Source of the DNA: Pseudovibrio brasiliensis | GTDB taxonomy: Bacteria; Pseudomonadota; Alphaproteobacteria; Rhizobiales; Stappiaceae | Assembly: GCF_018282095.1 (NCBI RefSeq) | Contig: NZ_CP074129.1 | Coordinates: 31,428 to 95,427 of the forward strand | Direction: 5' to 3' | DNA: 64,000 nt | Part shown: positions 25,705 through 33,888 of the stretch, one piece after another | Layout: each line of letters opens with the position of its first letter | Position numbering within the stretch: the stretch's first letter is position 1 | Program-made: the position numbers and the translations under genes | Notes under the pieces: model-generated | Databases searched by the model: none | What the model was told of the DNA's origin: nothing | What the model saw: the letters and a program-made list of their open reading frames with translations, nothing else

Positions 25705-26130
25705 ATGACCGCAACATTTGAAAGCATGGGCTATGGCCCCTGCCATCCTTGGTATTACCACACCGGCGGAACACCGCTTTACCCAAAACAGATTAAACGT
25801 TGCGTGATTGCTTCAGGCTATCGCGGGTATCTGGCAGGTGAGATTGAACGCATTGACCAGTGTGCAGAGCCCAAGCGCACACATGAGCTTAGAGCGATCA
25901 AGGCCACTGCTTTAACTCAGTTGAAACGTGATTTGAGCAGATACCGTGAGGCGGTGTGTGAACTGCGCCAAGGAGAGGTCTTTTATGATAAGGCCGACCC
26001 ATTCCGATCTATTGGCGATTACTGCGTGAGTGCCAGCTTGAAGCACAATCATATCTATAATGGCTTTGCGATCCTCAACTACGTTGATGAGTTACTTGCC
26101 CACCAGAAAGACTTGTTTGATTTGTTTTAG
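25705..26130 (+). CDS. Hypothetical accessory protein (141 aa)
   Basis: A 141-residue protein, mostly helical in the middle with several cysteines and tyrosines near the N-terminus (YGPCHPWYYHTGG). It lies 85 bp after the previous gene and is followed by a textbook terminator, so it is probably the second gene of that unit. No recognised domain. Confidence 0.62.
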   Translation: MTATFESMGYGPCHPWYYHTGGTPLYPKQIKRCVIASGYRGYLAGEIERIDQCAEPKRTHELRAIKATALTQLKRDLSRYREAVCELRQGEVFYDKADPFRSIGDYCVSASLKHNHIYNGFAILNYVDELLAHQKDLFDLF

Positions 26131-26155
26131 TGCTAACATCCTGATGGATAGGACT

Positions 26156-26179
26156 GGGGGGCGAAAGCTCCCCTTTTTT
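26156..26179 (+). terminator. Rho-independent terminator with GAAA loop
   Basis: Stem GGGGGGC / GCTCCCC capped by GAAA and followed by six T residues. Confidence 0.92.
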
Positions 26180-26239
26180 CATTTGTGCCTTCCAGCCTTC
26201 AAGAACGATTGGCCTTCAAAGCTACAAGAAGCGGAGCGT

Positions 26240-26575
26240 CCTGGTTCGAAAGCTCTGCGCGGGATCTGCTGATCCCACTTAGATCTTGCAACCCAGAACA
26301 CCCATATTTGCATTGGGCTTACGGCTGGCCAGCGACCGGCGCACCGGCCACATGCCAGCCTTCAGCAAGTCGCCAATCTTTCATCTCTCTCTGTCATTTC
26401 GCCTGAGGATCTGCAGCAAGGGCTTCGCCCTCGCAGATGCCATCAAAAAAGCTGCAGTTACCACAACCTGCCCTCCGGCCAGGATGGGGAAACAGGTCTT
26501 TTTGGATTGCATCAGCTCACCCGCTTGCTTGGCAAGGAAAATAGAAACGGGCCTCGTTGAGACGGAGACAACAAA
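26240..26575 (+). promoter_or_regulatory. Structured 5' leader, family B copy 2
   Basis: Hairpin GGGATC-TGCT-GATCCC at 26261-26276. Outer stem GGCTGGC (26323-26329) with GCCAGCC (26354-26360) enclosing an ACCGGCGCACCGG hairpin. UUCG hairpin, the same long conserved block as in copy 1, and the tail GGCAAGGAAAATAGAAACGGG with GAGACGGAG before the ATG at 26576. Confidence 0.82.
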
Positions 26576-27982
26576 ATGACCAAGACCCATTCACAGCACA
26601 TGGCAGAGATTGAGCAGATTGAAGGCGTGGAAGCGACCTACAGCCCAGAGGACAACAAGCTCCGCCTCTATGCTGAAGATCGTTTCGACGAGGAAACCTA
26701 TGCAATCGTAAAATCATTTGGCTTCAATTGGGCTCCAAAGCAGAAGCTTTTTGTTGCTCCGGCGTGGACGCCAGAGCGAGAGGATTTCTGTGTTGCGATT
26801 GCTGGCGATATTGAAGCCGAAGGCACCACGCTTGCAGAACGCGCAGCAGCAAAGGCCGAGCGACTGGAGGGCTACGCAGCGAACAAAGAGCGCAAGGCGG
26901 GAGAGCTGTTTTCTGCAGCTGATGAGTTGTCGCGAATGTTTGAGGACGGCCAGCCGATCCTTGCGGGCCATCACTCAGAGCGTAAGGCTTTGAAGGCCAA
27001 AGATCGCATGGATAGCAACTTGAAGCGCGGTGTTGAGAGCCAGAAGGCAGCAAGGCACTATCTGTACAAGGCCGTGAGCGTGCAGCATCACGCCAACTTC
27101 AAGAACAGCCCAAAAGTAAGAGCAAACCGCATCAAAGCCCTCTTCGTTGAGTTGCGCAAATATCAAAGCGACCTCAATCACTATGCACTGGCTTTGAAGG
27201 TTTGGGAGAAAACGACGAGTGAAAAGGGGATCTCAGGCCTCGTTGAAATAGGCCGGATTCGGACCGGATCTATAGCGGCTTGGGAGACACGCGGACGTAT
27301 TAAAGAGGGTGAGATCACTCTGCAGGAGCTACGCAGCGAGCGTATAGCAGCATTCAAGTGGCAACTTGAAAACACCAACCGTCACCGCTGGGTTGATCAT
27401 CTGCTCAACCGGCTGGCCTATGAAAATGTAATGCTTGGCGGTGTCAGTCGTTTTGAGGGCGAGATCACAGCAACATTGCTTCAGACCTTCGCCCGCGCCC
27501 ATGGTGCAGACAAACCGAAAGCGACTAAAACGCAGAGTGGAAACTTTGAGCTTAAAAGCCTTGCCCCTTTGCCGCTTCAGTTTGTGCAAGGTGCGACACA
27601 TGACACGCTTGAACTGACTGATAGTGAGTGGTGCGAGCTGATGAAAGATGTTTGCTATGAGGTGCCAGTTAAGAAAGATGCCAAGCCATCAATTTTGAAC
27701 TTCAAAGCCAAACACCTGCAGTCTCCCAGTCGCTACCATTCCGGCGAGTTCAACACCTTTGAGCAGATAGAGTTGACGAAGGCAGAATATGCAAAAATCT
27801 ACTCTGAAGTACGGGGAACGCGGCTTTCTGTTTGCGGCAAGTTTCGCTTCAAGATCTGTTTAGATCCAAACTACAAAGGCCCTCGCTATCAAGCCCCTTG
27901 GGTTGCTGTTTTCCTGACAGACAGCAAGGCTCATCCTGTACCGGAGAGCTTTGTGCCGGTCGTAGAAGCTAAGGCCGCATAG
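26576..27982 (+). CDS. DUF3560-domain plasmid protein
   Basis: A 468-residue protein. The N-terminal 160 residues match the DUF3560 pattern: a KSFGFNWAPKQKLFVAPAWTPERE segment, the ERAAAKAERLEGYAANKERKA helix and the GQPILAGHHSERKA signature. The family is common on conjugative plasmids of proteobacteria. Function is not established. The C-terminal 300 residues form a charged helical region followed by strands. The start directly follows leader B2 with ACGGAG. A perfect inverted repeat follows the stop. Confidence 0.85.
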   Translation: MTKTHSQHMAEIEQIEGVEATYSPEDNKLRLYAEDRFDEETYAIVKSFGFNWAPKQKLFVAPAWTPEREDFCVAIAGDIEAEGTTLAERAAAKAERLEGYAANKERKAGELFSAADELSRMFEDGQPILAGHHSERKALKAKDRMDSNLKRGVESQKAARHYLYKAVSVQHHANFKNSPKVRANRIKALFVELRKYQSDLNHYALALKVWEKTTSEKGISGLVEIGRIRTGSIAAWETRGRIKEGEITLQELRSERIAAFKWQLENTNRHRWVDHLLNRLAYENVMLGGVSRFEGEITATLLQTFARAHGADKPKATKTQSGNFELKSLAPLPLQFVQGATHDTLELTDSEWCELMKDVCYEVPVKKDAKPSILNFKAKHLQSPSRYHSGEFNTFEQIELTKAEYAKIYSEVRGTRLSVCGKFRFKICLDPNYKGPRYQAPWVAVFLTDSKAHPVPESFVPVVEAKAA

Positions 27983-27998
27983 GCCACTTACACCGCCA

Positions 27999-28026
27999 GA
28001 GATCACAGCACCGATGCTGTGATCTC
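27999..28026. promoter_or_regulatory. 12-bp perfect inverted repeat
   Basis: GAGATCACAGCA-CCGA-TGCTGTGATCTC between the DUF3560 gene and the methyltransferase gene. There is no T run, so it is either an RNA hairpin controlling the downstream gene or a protein-binding dyad. Confidence 0.55.
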
Positions 28027-28072
28027 ATCCCCCAGGCCGACACAGAACCACGCAACTCAAGGGCAAAGTGAA

Positions 28073-28672
28073 ATGAAAAAATCAGTCTACCGCCGACCAG
28101 ATAAACCGATGATGATTGACGTTAAAAGACCGTCAGAAATTGAAGTGAGGAAGCCTGTTCTAAGTGCTCCCGTCATTGTCGATAGTGCAACGGAATGCCA
28201 TGTCACACCGGCTGATGTTGCCGCTCGTATGGTGGACTATTTAGGCCCAGTAGGTGACTACTTGACCTTGGAGCCAAGCGCAGGAACCGGAGCTCTTATT
28301 AAAGCTCTTCTGGCCTCAGGTCATAGTCCATGCGAGCTGGTTGCAATTGAACGCCATATAAAGCTTGCAACCTCCCTGAATTTTGACGGTGTGAGCATCT
28401 TGAACCGTTGCTTCTTGGAGTACGTGCAAGAGGTGCAGGGCAAGGCAGAGTTTGCGCGGATCATCATGAATCCACCATTTTCCAAAGTGCGCCAGCATAT
28501 CAAGGCCGCGCTGGATCTGCTTGGACGGCACACCCACGAGGAACCGGCAATCTTGGTTGCTCTTGTTCCGATTACTTTCAAGCATGACGAGGCCGAGACA
28601 CTGGAAACCTTAGGCCCTGACACGTTCAGCGCGGCCAAAGTGAACACCAAAATCATTCGTATAGAACGGTAG
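28073..28672 (+). CDS. Class I SAM-dependent methyltransferase (NPPF type)
   Basis: A 199-residue protein with a SAM-binding EPSAGTG at residues 67-73 and the NPPF motif at 133-136, the amino-methyltransferase catalytic motif seen in adenine-N6 DNA methylases and in glutamine methylases. There is no obvious target-recognition domain, so if it acts on DNA it would be a small solitary enzyme. This compact type is common on plasmids, where solitary methylases may help evade host restriction. The ATG at 28073 is chosen for position; weak Shine-Dalgarno. Confidence 0.78.
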   Translation: MKKSVYRRPDKPMMIDVKRPSEIEVRKPVLSAPVIVDSATECHVTPADVAARMVDYLGPVGDYLTLEPSAGTGALIKALLASGHSPCELVAIERHIKLATSLNFDGVSILNRCFLEYVQEVQGKAEFARIIMNPPFSKVRQHIKAALDLLGRHTHEEPAILVALVPITFKHDEAETLETLGPDTFSAAKVNTKIIRIER

Positions 28673-28676
28673 TTTG

Positions 28677-28907
28677 ATGATGAAACTGATTTGGTCAGAA
28701 GGTCAGAAAAAACGCCTGCAACGAGACTGGGCGAGGGCTGCAGGGGAACACGTTGAGCTAGAGAAGGGGGAAAGGAAACTGCTGGGATACTGCTCGCAAG
28801 CTGGATGCCAGCGCCTTGTGAGCTACTATCACAATAGCCCCAAAGTCAGCATGTTATATAGCGAGAGCCGCGATAGTTGGTGTGTATCCATTGAGGTCAT
28901 TTTCTAA
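28677..28907 (+). CDS. Hypothetical small protein (76 aa)
   Basis: A short basic protein starting 4 bp after the methyltransferase stop, with two possible adjacent ATG codons (28677, 28680). Two cysteines sit in a CSQAGC context, suggesting metal binding. No domain recognised. A terminator overlaps its stop. Confidence 0.58.
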   Translation: MMKLIWSEGQKKRLQRDWARAAGEHVELEKGERKLLGYCSQAGCQRLVSYYHNSPKVSMLYSESRDSWCVSIEVIF

Positions 28908-28929
28908 GCCCGCATCAAGCGGGCTTTTT
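28907..28929 (+). terminator. Rho-independent terminator
   Basis: Stem AGCCCGC / GCGGGCT with a 5-nt loop, followed by TTTT. Confidence 0.9.
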
Positions 28930-28975
28930 GCTGCGATAAGCAAGGGCCTGTGTCCTGGTTTTATGTCTCTTGATA

Positions 28976-29319
28976 CGGGGCGATCTGGCTTGCAAGCTCG
29001 GCGCGGGATCTGCTGATCCCACTTTGAACTTACAAACCAGCTCACTCATGTTTGCTTTGGGCTTACGGCTTGCAAGCGACCGGCGCACCGGCCACATGCC
29101 AGCCTCCAGCAAGTCGCCAGTCTTTCATCTCTCTCTGTCATTTCGCCTGAGGATCTGCGGCAAGGGCTTTGCCCTCGCAGATGCCATCAAAAAAGCTGCA
29201 GTTACCACAACCTGCCCTTCGGCCAGGATGGGGAAACAGGTCTTTTTGGATTGCATCCGCTCACCCGCTTGCTTGGCAAGGAAAATAGAAACGGACTTCA
29301 TCGATGCGGAGACAACATC
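28976..29319 (+). promoter_or_regulatory. Structured 5' leader, family B copy 3
   Basis: Hairpin GGGATC-TGCT-GATCCC at 29005-29020, the ACCGGCGCACCGG hairpin, the GGGCTTTGCCC variant of the UUCG hairpin, the same conserved block and the tail GGCAAGGAAAATAGAAACGGAC. It ends with GCGGAG before the ATG at 29320. Nearly identical to copy 2 over long stretches. Confidence 0.82.
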
Positions 29320-31185
29320 ATGACCAAGACCACCAACTCTAAACTGCTTTCCAACGTGCCAGTTTCAAAGCTCACCTTGTCAACACTGAATCCTCGCCAG
29401 AATGTTGATGCCAGCGAGATTGAAATGCTGGCTCAGTCTATCAAGGCTTGCGGCCTGATTCAGAACCTTGTGGGCTTTGTTGAAGGGGACAGCATCGGCA
29501 TCGTTGCTGGTGGTCGGCGCCTTCGTGCCTTGCAAGTCCTGCAAGAGAGCAAGGATATCCTACCAAATTACAGCGTTGCTGTGCGCATCGCGGCGAGCGA
29601 GCAGCAGGCGCTTCAATGGGCCAATGCAGAAAACACCGCTCGTAAAGACCTCAATCCGGCAGAAGAGATCAAAGCATACCGCACCATGGAGGAAGCAGGT
29701 CACACACCTGACAGTATTGCAATCGCGTTTGCCCAGACTGTGCGCCACGTCAAAGGCCGCTTGCGCCTTGCAGGACTGGCAGAGTGCATCCTTGACGCGC
29801 TGGAAGCTGGAAAGATTACACTCGATCTAGCGGCAGCTTATACGGTTTCCAGTGATCAGGAAAAACAAGCAGAAGTCTTTGGCCGCTTGAACGGGAACTG
29901 GGGCGGTGATCAAATTCACACTATTGAACGCAACCTGATGGATGAGGTTGGAGCCAGCAACGATAAGAGAGTGAAGTTTGTTGGTCGTGAAGCCTATGAG
30001 GCAGCAGGCGGAACTATCCGTGAAGACCTTTTTGGGGAGGCCGTCTACTTTCTGGATAGCCATCTGTTAGAGCAGCTTGTCGCAGAAAAGCTTGAGAAAG
30101 CCCGTCAGAAGATTCTTGCTGAAGGTTGGAAGTGGGTAACCGCTAATAATGAGTTGCCTGACTTCTCAGAGCGGAGACAGTTCACACGACTATGTGGTGA
30201 GGAACCGCAGCTAAGTGATGAACAAGAACAGCGTAAAGTTGCTCTTGTTGAAGCTGAATATGAAGACAGGGCAACACCGGAAGAGATCGAAGAACTTGAA
30301 AAGCTGAGTGAGCTTCAATTCCTCCCAGCTCAGAAGAGCGTTGCAGGCGTTTTTGTTGGGATCGGCCATGGTGGTGAGTTGGTCTTTGACAAAGGTTCTG
30401 TTGCGCCAGAGGATCACCAAGAAGCCTTCGCCGCTGGTGTGTTGGAAGAACCAAAAGAGATTTCTGGCGGTACTAATGAAGCGGAAAGCAATGAGTTCTC
30501 ACAAGCTTTGATGGATGACTTGAGCGCTATTCGTACTGGAGCGATGCAGGCAGCTCTTTTAGATGATCCGGAGCTCGCAAATGATATCGCGATTTTTTCT
30601 ATGATCACTAAGAGCTATGAAGGTGATCTGCCTTGTAAAATTCAATCTGGAACATGGCGGAATGAGGTAGAGGATCACGGCCAGATTTTGCCTGAAGTCC
30701 TGACCTTTGCAGATGAGCGCCGTATCTATGGGGAAGCCGTTGCCGAAGAGTTTGCAGCCTTCAGATTGAAGAGCGAACAGGAAAAAGCGACCCTTCTCAC
30801 ACAATCCGTGGCGCGTTCCTTTGCTGCGCGTATCACTCCAGTCACCAGACAAACAGCTTTTGTTGAACTGGTTGCTGAGACTGTAAATCTTGATGCTCGC
30901 AAGACATGGACCCCTAATAACACGTTTTTCAAGCGTTTGAAGTCTGCTCAATTGGATGAAATCAAGTGTTTCATTGATGGCAAACCGAGTGGACCAGAGT
31001 TCGCCAAAATGAAAAAAGGCGACAAGGTTTCCTGCCTTCATGGTTTGTTTAACAACGAAGCGGACCGCAACGGCCTTTCAAGTGAAGCCAGAGAGCGGAT
31101 TGCAAACTGGGTTCCTGAGTGCCTGAAGACCCAAAAACAAGCACAGCACACCCCTAAGAGGCAAGGCCAAAAGCTTGCAGCTTAA
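29320..31185 (+). CDS. ParB/RepB/Spo0J-family protein
   Basis: A 621-residue protein whose first 200 residues form a ParB-type domain: LSTLNPRQN, AQSIKACGLIQNL, VAGGRRLRAL (the CTP-binding GGRR-like box) and NTARKDLNPAEEIKAYRTM followed by a helix-turn-helix. At about 620 residues it is far longer than chromosomal ParB and matches the large plasmid ParB-like proteins whose C-terminal half is uncharacterised. No ParA partner lies next to it. It may therefore act in gene regulation or plasmid establishment rather than classical partition. The ATG at 29320 follows leader B3 (the frame is open upstream through the leader). Confidence 0.85.
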   Translation: MTKTTNSKLLSNVPVSKLTLSTLNPRQNVDASEIEMLAQSIKACGLIQNLVGFVEGDSIGIVAGGRRLRALQVLQESKDILPNYSVAVRIAASEQQALQWANAENTARKDLNPAEEIKAYRTMEEAGHTPDSIAIAFAQTVRHVKGRLRLAGLAECILDALEAGKITLDLAAAYTVSSDQEKQAEVFGRLNGNWGGDQIHTIERNLMDEVGASNDKRVKFVGREAYEAAGGTIREDLFGEAVYFLDSHLLEQLVAEKLEKARQKILAEGWKWVTANNELPDFSERRQFTRLCGEEPQLSDEQEQRKVALVEAEYEDRATPEEIEELEKLSELQFLPAQKSVAGVFVGIGHGGELVFDKGSVAPEDHQEAFAAGVLEEPKEISGGTNEAESNEFSQALMDDLSAIRTGAMQAALLDDPELANDIAIFSMITKSYEGDLPCKIQSGTWRNEVEDHGQILPEVLTFADERRIYGEAVAEEFAAFRLKSEQEKATLLTQSVARSFAARITPVTRQTAFVELVAETVNLDARKTWTPNNTFFKRLKSAQLDEIKCFIDGKPSGPEFAKMKKGDKVSCLHGLFNNEADRNGLSSEARERIANWVPECLKTQKQAQHTPKRQGQKLAA

Positions 31186-31208
31186 TCGATAGATTAATTG
31201 ATAAGATA

Positions 31209-31230
31209 GGGCGTGGAATCCGCGCCCTTT
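31209..31230 (+). terminator. Terminator after the ParB-like gene
   Basis: Interrupted stem GGGCG.GG / CC.CGCCC followed by TTT. It lies between convergent genes. Confidence 0.7.
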
Positions 31231-31256
31231 CGTCGTTTGAGGATCGTTGCTTTAAC

Positions 31257-31979
31257 TTATCCATCTACCGGCAGAAGTGGGGCGGCATCGCAGGCTGTCT
31301 CACCACAGAGCAGTCGCAAGTTAGGCTTCCCCCAAGCCTGAGACGCGCAGGACGGGCAACGGTATTTGATCCGGTTAGAGCGGTTTATATCTACTGGTGA
31401 ATGGATTAGGCCGCTCAACCCAGCCCCAAGCGGTGCCCCTTGAGCTGCCCCGCTTGCAGTTGTGGACGTGACAGCCTCACTCACGGCCATCGGCATTCGG
31501 TCTAACCATGAAATACCAAAGCCCTTTGCCAGCAGCTTTTCCGTTGCTGCTAAGAAGAGCCCGCCTTCAAGAGGATAATCGCCCATCTTTTCACCGGTGC
31601 GGGCACCGCCAGGAGCATGGGTGCTTGATGGCATAAGGCCGACAGCCTCCATCTTATCTGCCCATTCTCGATTATGGTAGCCGCGCCGCCCAAGTTTACC
31701 GAAATGAAATTGCCATGCATGAACCATCTCGTGAACAAGTGTCTGCAAGATCTCCTGCAGGGAGATGACAGCAAAATAGGCTGGGTTCATGGCAATCTCA
31801 TCAGTGTGTTTCTCGTCCCTGCGGTTCACGAAACGCTTAGATGAGAAATACCCGTAAGTGCGCTTTTCACGTTGCAGCGTGATCAGGCAAGGGGGCAGCT
31901 CGTTGCTGAATAGCTCGCGGTTGTAATGGTCGAAAGCGTCTTGCAGCTCTTCATAGGCTTCTTGTGTCGGGGTGGTCAT
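31257..31979 (-). CDS. SprT-like zinc metallopeptidase
   Basis: A 240-residue protein with the SprT-family N-terminal pattern (YNRELFSNELPPCLITLQRE) and the zinc motif HEMVHAWQ at residues 83-90. A further His in YHNREWADKM is the likely third ligand. The C-terminal part has a Cys-rich zinc-ribbon-like end (YRCPSCASQAW ... LLCGETAC). Related eukaryotic Spartan proteins cut DNA-protein crosslinks; bacterial plasmid members are uncharacterised. Removing proteins trapped on transferred DNA is an attractive guess. Leftward, convergent with the ParB-like gene. Confidence 0.88.
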   Translation of the reverse strand: MTTPTQEAYEELQDAFDHYNRELFSNELPPCLITLQREKRTYGYFSSKRFVNRRDEKHTDEIAMNPAYFAVISLQEILQTLVHEMVHAWQFHFGKLGRRGYHNREWADKMEAVGLMPSSTHAPGGARTGEKMGDYPLEGGLFLAATEKLLAKGFGISWLDRMPMAVSEAVTSTTASGAAQGAPLGAGLSGLIHSPVDINRSNRIKYRCPSCASQAWGKPNLRLLCGETACDAAPLLPVDG

Positions 31980-32065
31980 GCTGCCTCAGAAATTGGATTG
32001 CACAATCCAAAATATTCAATCAAGGATTGTTCGTCAACAAGGGCAGGGGAGGTTGAGTTGAATGC

Positions 32066-32417
32066 GGGGCGATCTGGCCTGCAAACTCTCAGCGGGCTCT
32101 GCCGAGCCCACATCGAGCCCGCAATCCAGCTCACTCGTGTCTGTCCTGGGCTTGCGGCTGGCAAGCGACCGGCGCACCGGCCACATGCCAGCCTCCAGCA
32201 AGCAGCACAGCTTTTCACTTCCATTGTCATCCATGCCTGAGGGACTGCTGCAAGGGCTTCGCCCTCACGAGAGCTAGATCGTCGCTCCCCTGACCACAAT
32301 CTTCCTCGCCTTTGGGCTGCGGGAGAATGTGGACAGCCTCTCTCCTCACTAGCTCACGCTCACCCGCTTGCTTGGCAAGGAAAATAGAAACGGACCACAC
32401 TAAGACGGAGAGAAATC
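32066..32417 (+). promoter_or_regulatory. Structured 5' leader, family B copy 4
   Basis: Hairpin GGGCTC-TGCC-GAGCCC at 32094-32109, compensatory to GGGATC/GATCCC in copies 1-3. Outer stem GGCTGGCA (32156-32163) with TGCCAGCC (32186-32193). The GGGCTTCGCCC hairpin. The 3' part differs from copies 1-3 (a CTGCGGGAGAATGTGGAC block) but has the same tail GGCAAGGAAAATAGAAACGG and ACGGAG. Confidence 0.82.
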
Positions 32418-33116
32418 ATGTTGCACCTTCCAAGCCTGGCGACCATGAAAGAGTTCCTTTCTGACTTGTTTGTCAGCTCCGCCGATCACGAGCGCGAAGA
32501 GGTGGAGTTCAAAAATCGCCAGCACGATCCTGAGGCCGAGGTCTATTTTCAGATGTTGGAGGATGAGGCGCTTCAGGAAGATGATTTGGATGATGAGTTC
32601 GAGGTGTTCCAACGGCTGGAAGAAGACCTATCACAGGGTGAGTTTGCCTGCACCATCAGCGGAACTCATTGTGAGGGCTGGAATGCGGAAGCTGATATTG
32701 ACTATCAGGAGATCATCGAGGCGGGCACCTTTGATGAGGTGATTGCGATCCTATCAGAGCGTTACCACACGGATTACTCATGGTCGGTCAGTGCACGGGA
32801 CTGGAACGACAACACCTACAAGCACCGGTGTGAAGCTGAAGACAACGAGCATGATTATTTCCATGAGTTCAACATTGATCCGGGCATGGGAGAATTTGCG
32901 TGCCTTATCAGTCCGCTCTGTGATGAGATAGCTTCAACCGGATACGCTGGCAATCTTGTCTTCATTCAAGCTGAAGAGTTTTCGCAGGTGATAAAGGAAC
33001 TTTCCACCCGCCTTTCGAAGGAAGGGTCGTGGAGCCTTCAGGCTATGGACTGGATGGGACAGCGGTACAAGTACGAGCACATTGAATGCAAAGACGTTGA
33101 ATGGGCCGTGTTCTGA
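32418..33116 (+). CDS. Strongly acidic repeat protein, possible DNA mimic
   Basis: A 232-residue protein with about 55 Asp/Glu and only about 15 Lys/Arg. Residues about 74-150 and 157-225 are a diverged internal duplication (GEFACTISG... then GEFACLISP..., each with an E(R/L)xxxxxxSWS(V/L)xAxDW segment). Extreme acidity and tandem domains are features of anti-restriction DNA-mimic proteins such as ArdA, and a leading plasmid region would suit this role, but I do not recognise the ArdA sequence itself. The ATG at 32418 follows leader B4 with ACGGAG; a second ATG nine codons on is possible. A terminator follows. Confidence 0.68.
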   Translation: MLHLPSLATMKEFLSDLFVSSADHEREEVEFKNRQHDPEAEVYFQMLEDEALQEDDLDDEFEVFQRLEEDLSQGEFACTISGTHCEGWNAEADIDYQEIIEAGTFDEVIAILSERYHTDYSWSVSARDWNDNTYKHRCEAEDNEHDYFHEFNIDPGMGEFACLISPLCDEIASTGYAGNLVFIQAEEFSQVIKELSTRLSKEGSWSLQAMDWMGQRYKYEHIECKDVEWAVF

Positions 33117-33133
33117 AGAGAGAAAAAAAGCAC

Positions 33134-33161
33134 GGGATCACTCAGCCCTTGAGTGATCACC
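33134..33161 (+). terminator. Hairpin terminator after the acidic-protein gene
   Basis: Stem GGGATCACTCA paired with TGAGTGATCaCCC (one bulged base), core at 33136-33144 and 33150-33158. No clear T run. Confidence 0.65.
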
Positions 33162-33202
33162 CATAGCAGCCAAGGGGTGCATCTGCTACAAGCAGTTAAG
33201 AG

Positions 33203-33289
33203 TTTTGGGGCAAAAGCAGCGTCGCTGATCCAGCCAGCGTATCGGGAAAGATAGGCTCTCCCGACTGAGGCAACAGCCTTGCCCTAAAA
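33203..33289 (+). ncRNA. Family C structured RNA, copy 1
   Basis: Outer stem TTTTGGGGCAA (33203-33213) with TTGCCCTAAAA (33279-33289), one G-U pair. Hairpin CGCTG/CAGCG (33223-33227, 33235-33239). Hairpin CGGGA/TCCCG (33243-33247, 33259-33263) with the loop AAGATAGGCTC. A second copy with compensatory changes is at 34323-34414. Both stand just before a microprotein ATG. Confidence 0.65.
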
Positions 33290-33304
33290 CCGGAGAGTGA
33301 TGAA

Positions 33305-33391
33305 ATGTGGTTATTACCATTTTCGATCACGCTTAAAATGAAAAAGACTCGGAACAGCTGGACACTGAAATTCCGAGTCTATTTCAAATAG
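33305..33391 (+). CDS. 28-residue microprotein of the family C module
   Basis: ATG at 33305 preceded by CGGAGAG, stop TAG at 33389-33391. The peptide is basic, with the core SITLKMKKTRNSWTLKFRV. The frame at 34428-34517 encodes a paralogue with SVTLKLKKTRSSWLLELRV. Many of the differences are synonymous or conservative, and length and frame are preserved, which argues for translation. It could be a leader peptide, a small membrane-associated or nucleic-acid-binding peptide. Confidence 0.6.
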   Translation: MWLLPFSITLKMKKTRNSWTLKFRVYFK

Positions 33392-33400
33392 CTAGCAAAG

Positions 33401-33424
33401 GGAAGGGGACTTAGGTTCCCTTCC
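33401..33424 (+). terminator. Terminator-like hairpin of family C, copy 1
   Basis: Stem GGAAGGGGAC / GTTCCCTTCC with a 4-nt loop. In copy 2 the stem is GGCAGGG / CCCTGCC, a compensatory A-T to C-G change. Confidence 0.65.
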
Positions 33425-33535
33425 ACTCCGGTATATTACTCCGAGATTTCCAAAAAATCAATTAGTACCGCTTCACAGAGCGCGAGTGATTTTGGGCTTG
33501 CTCCAACGCTTCCAGTTTCGGATTTGATTGAATGT
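33425..33535 (+). repeat. Conserved block between family C module and leader
   Basis: About 93 bp (to 33517) nearly identical to 34548-34639, including GAGATTTCCAAAAAATCAA and TTGGGCTTGCTCCAACGC. It joins the family C unit to a family B leader in both places. Possibly the promoter of the leader-controlled gene. Confidence 0.6.
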
Positions 33536-33888
33536 GGGGCGATCTGGCCTGCAAACTCTCAGCGGGCTCTGCCGAGCCCACATCGAGCCCGCATTCCAGC
33601 TCACTCATGTCTGTCCTGGGCTTGCGGCTGGCAAGCGACCGGCGCACCGGCCACATGCCAGCCTCCAGCAAGCAGCACGGCTTTTCACTTCCATTTTCAT
33701 CTATGCATGAGGGGCTGCTGCAAGGGCTTCGCCCTCACGAGAGCTAGATCGTCACTCCCCTGACCACAATCTTCCTCGCCTTATGGGCTGCGGGAGAATG
33801 TGGACAGCCTCTCTCCTCACTAGCTCCCGCTCACCCGCTTTCTTGACAGAGAAAGAGAGACGACCCTTTCAGAGACGGAGTAGACAGC
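33536..33888 (+). promoter_or_regulatory. Structured 5' leader, family B copy 5
   Basis: Nearly identical to copy 4 (hairpin GGGCTC-TGCC-GAGCCC at 33564-33579, GGCTGGCA/TGCCAGCC, GGGCTTCGCCC). The tail has diverged to GACAGAGAAAGAGAGACGAC, but ACGGAG remains before the ATG at 33889. Confidence 0.82.

Noticed and set aside
29251..29319. Upstream extension of the ParB-like protein
   Set aside because: The 23 extra codons fall in the family B leader; the same sequence precedes unrelated proteins, so it is not conserved as protein.
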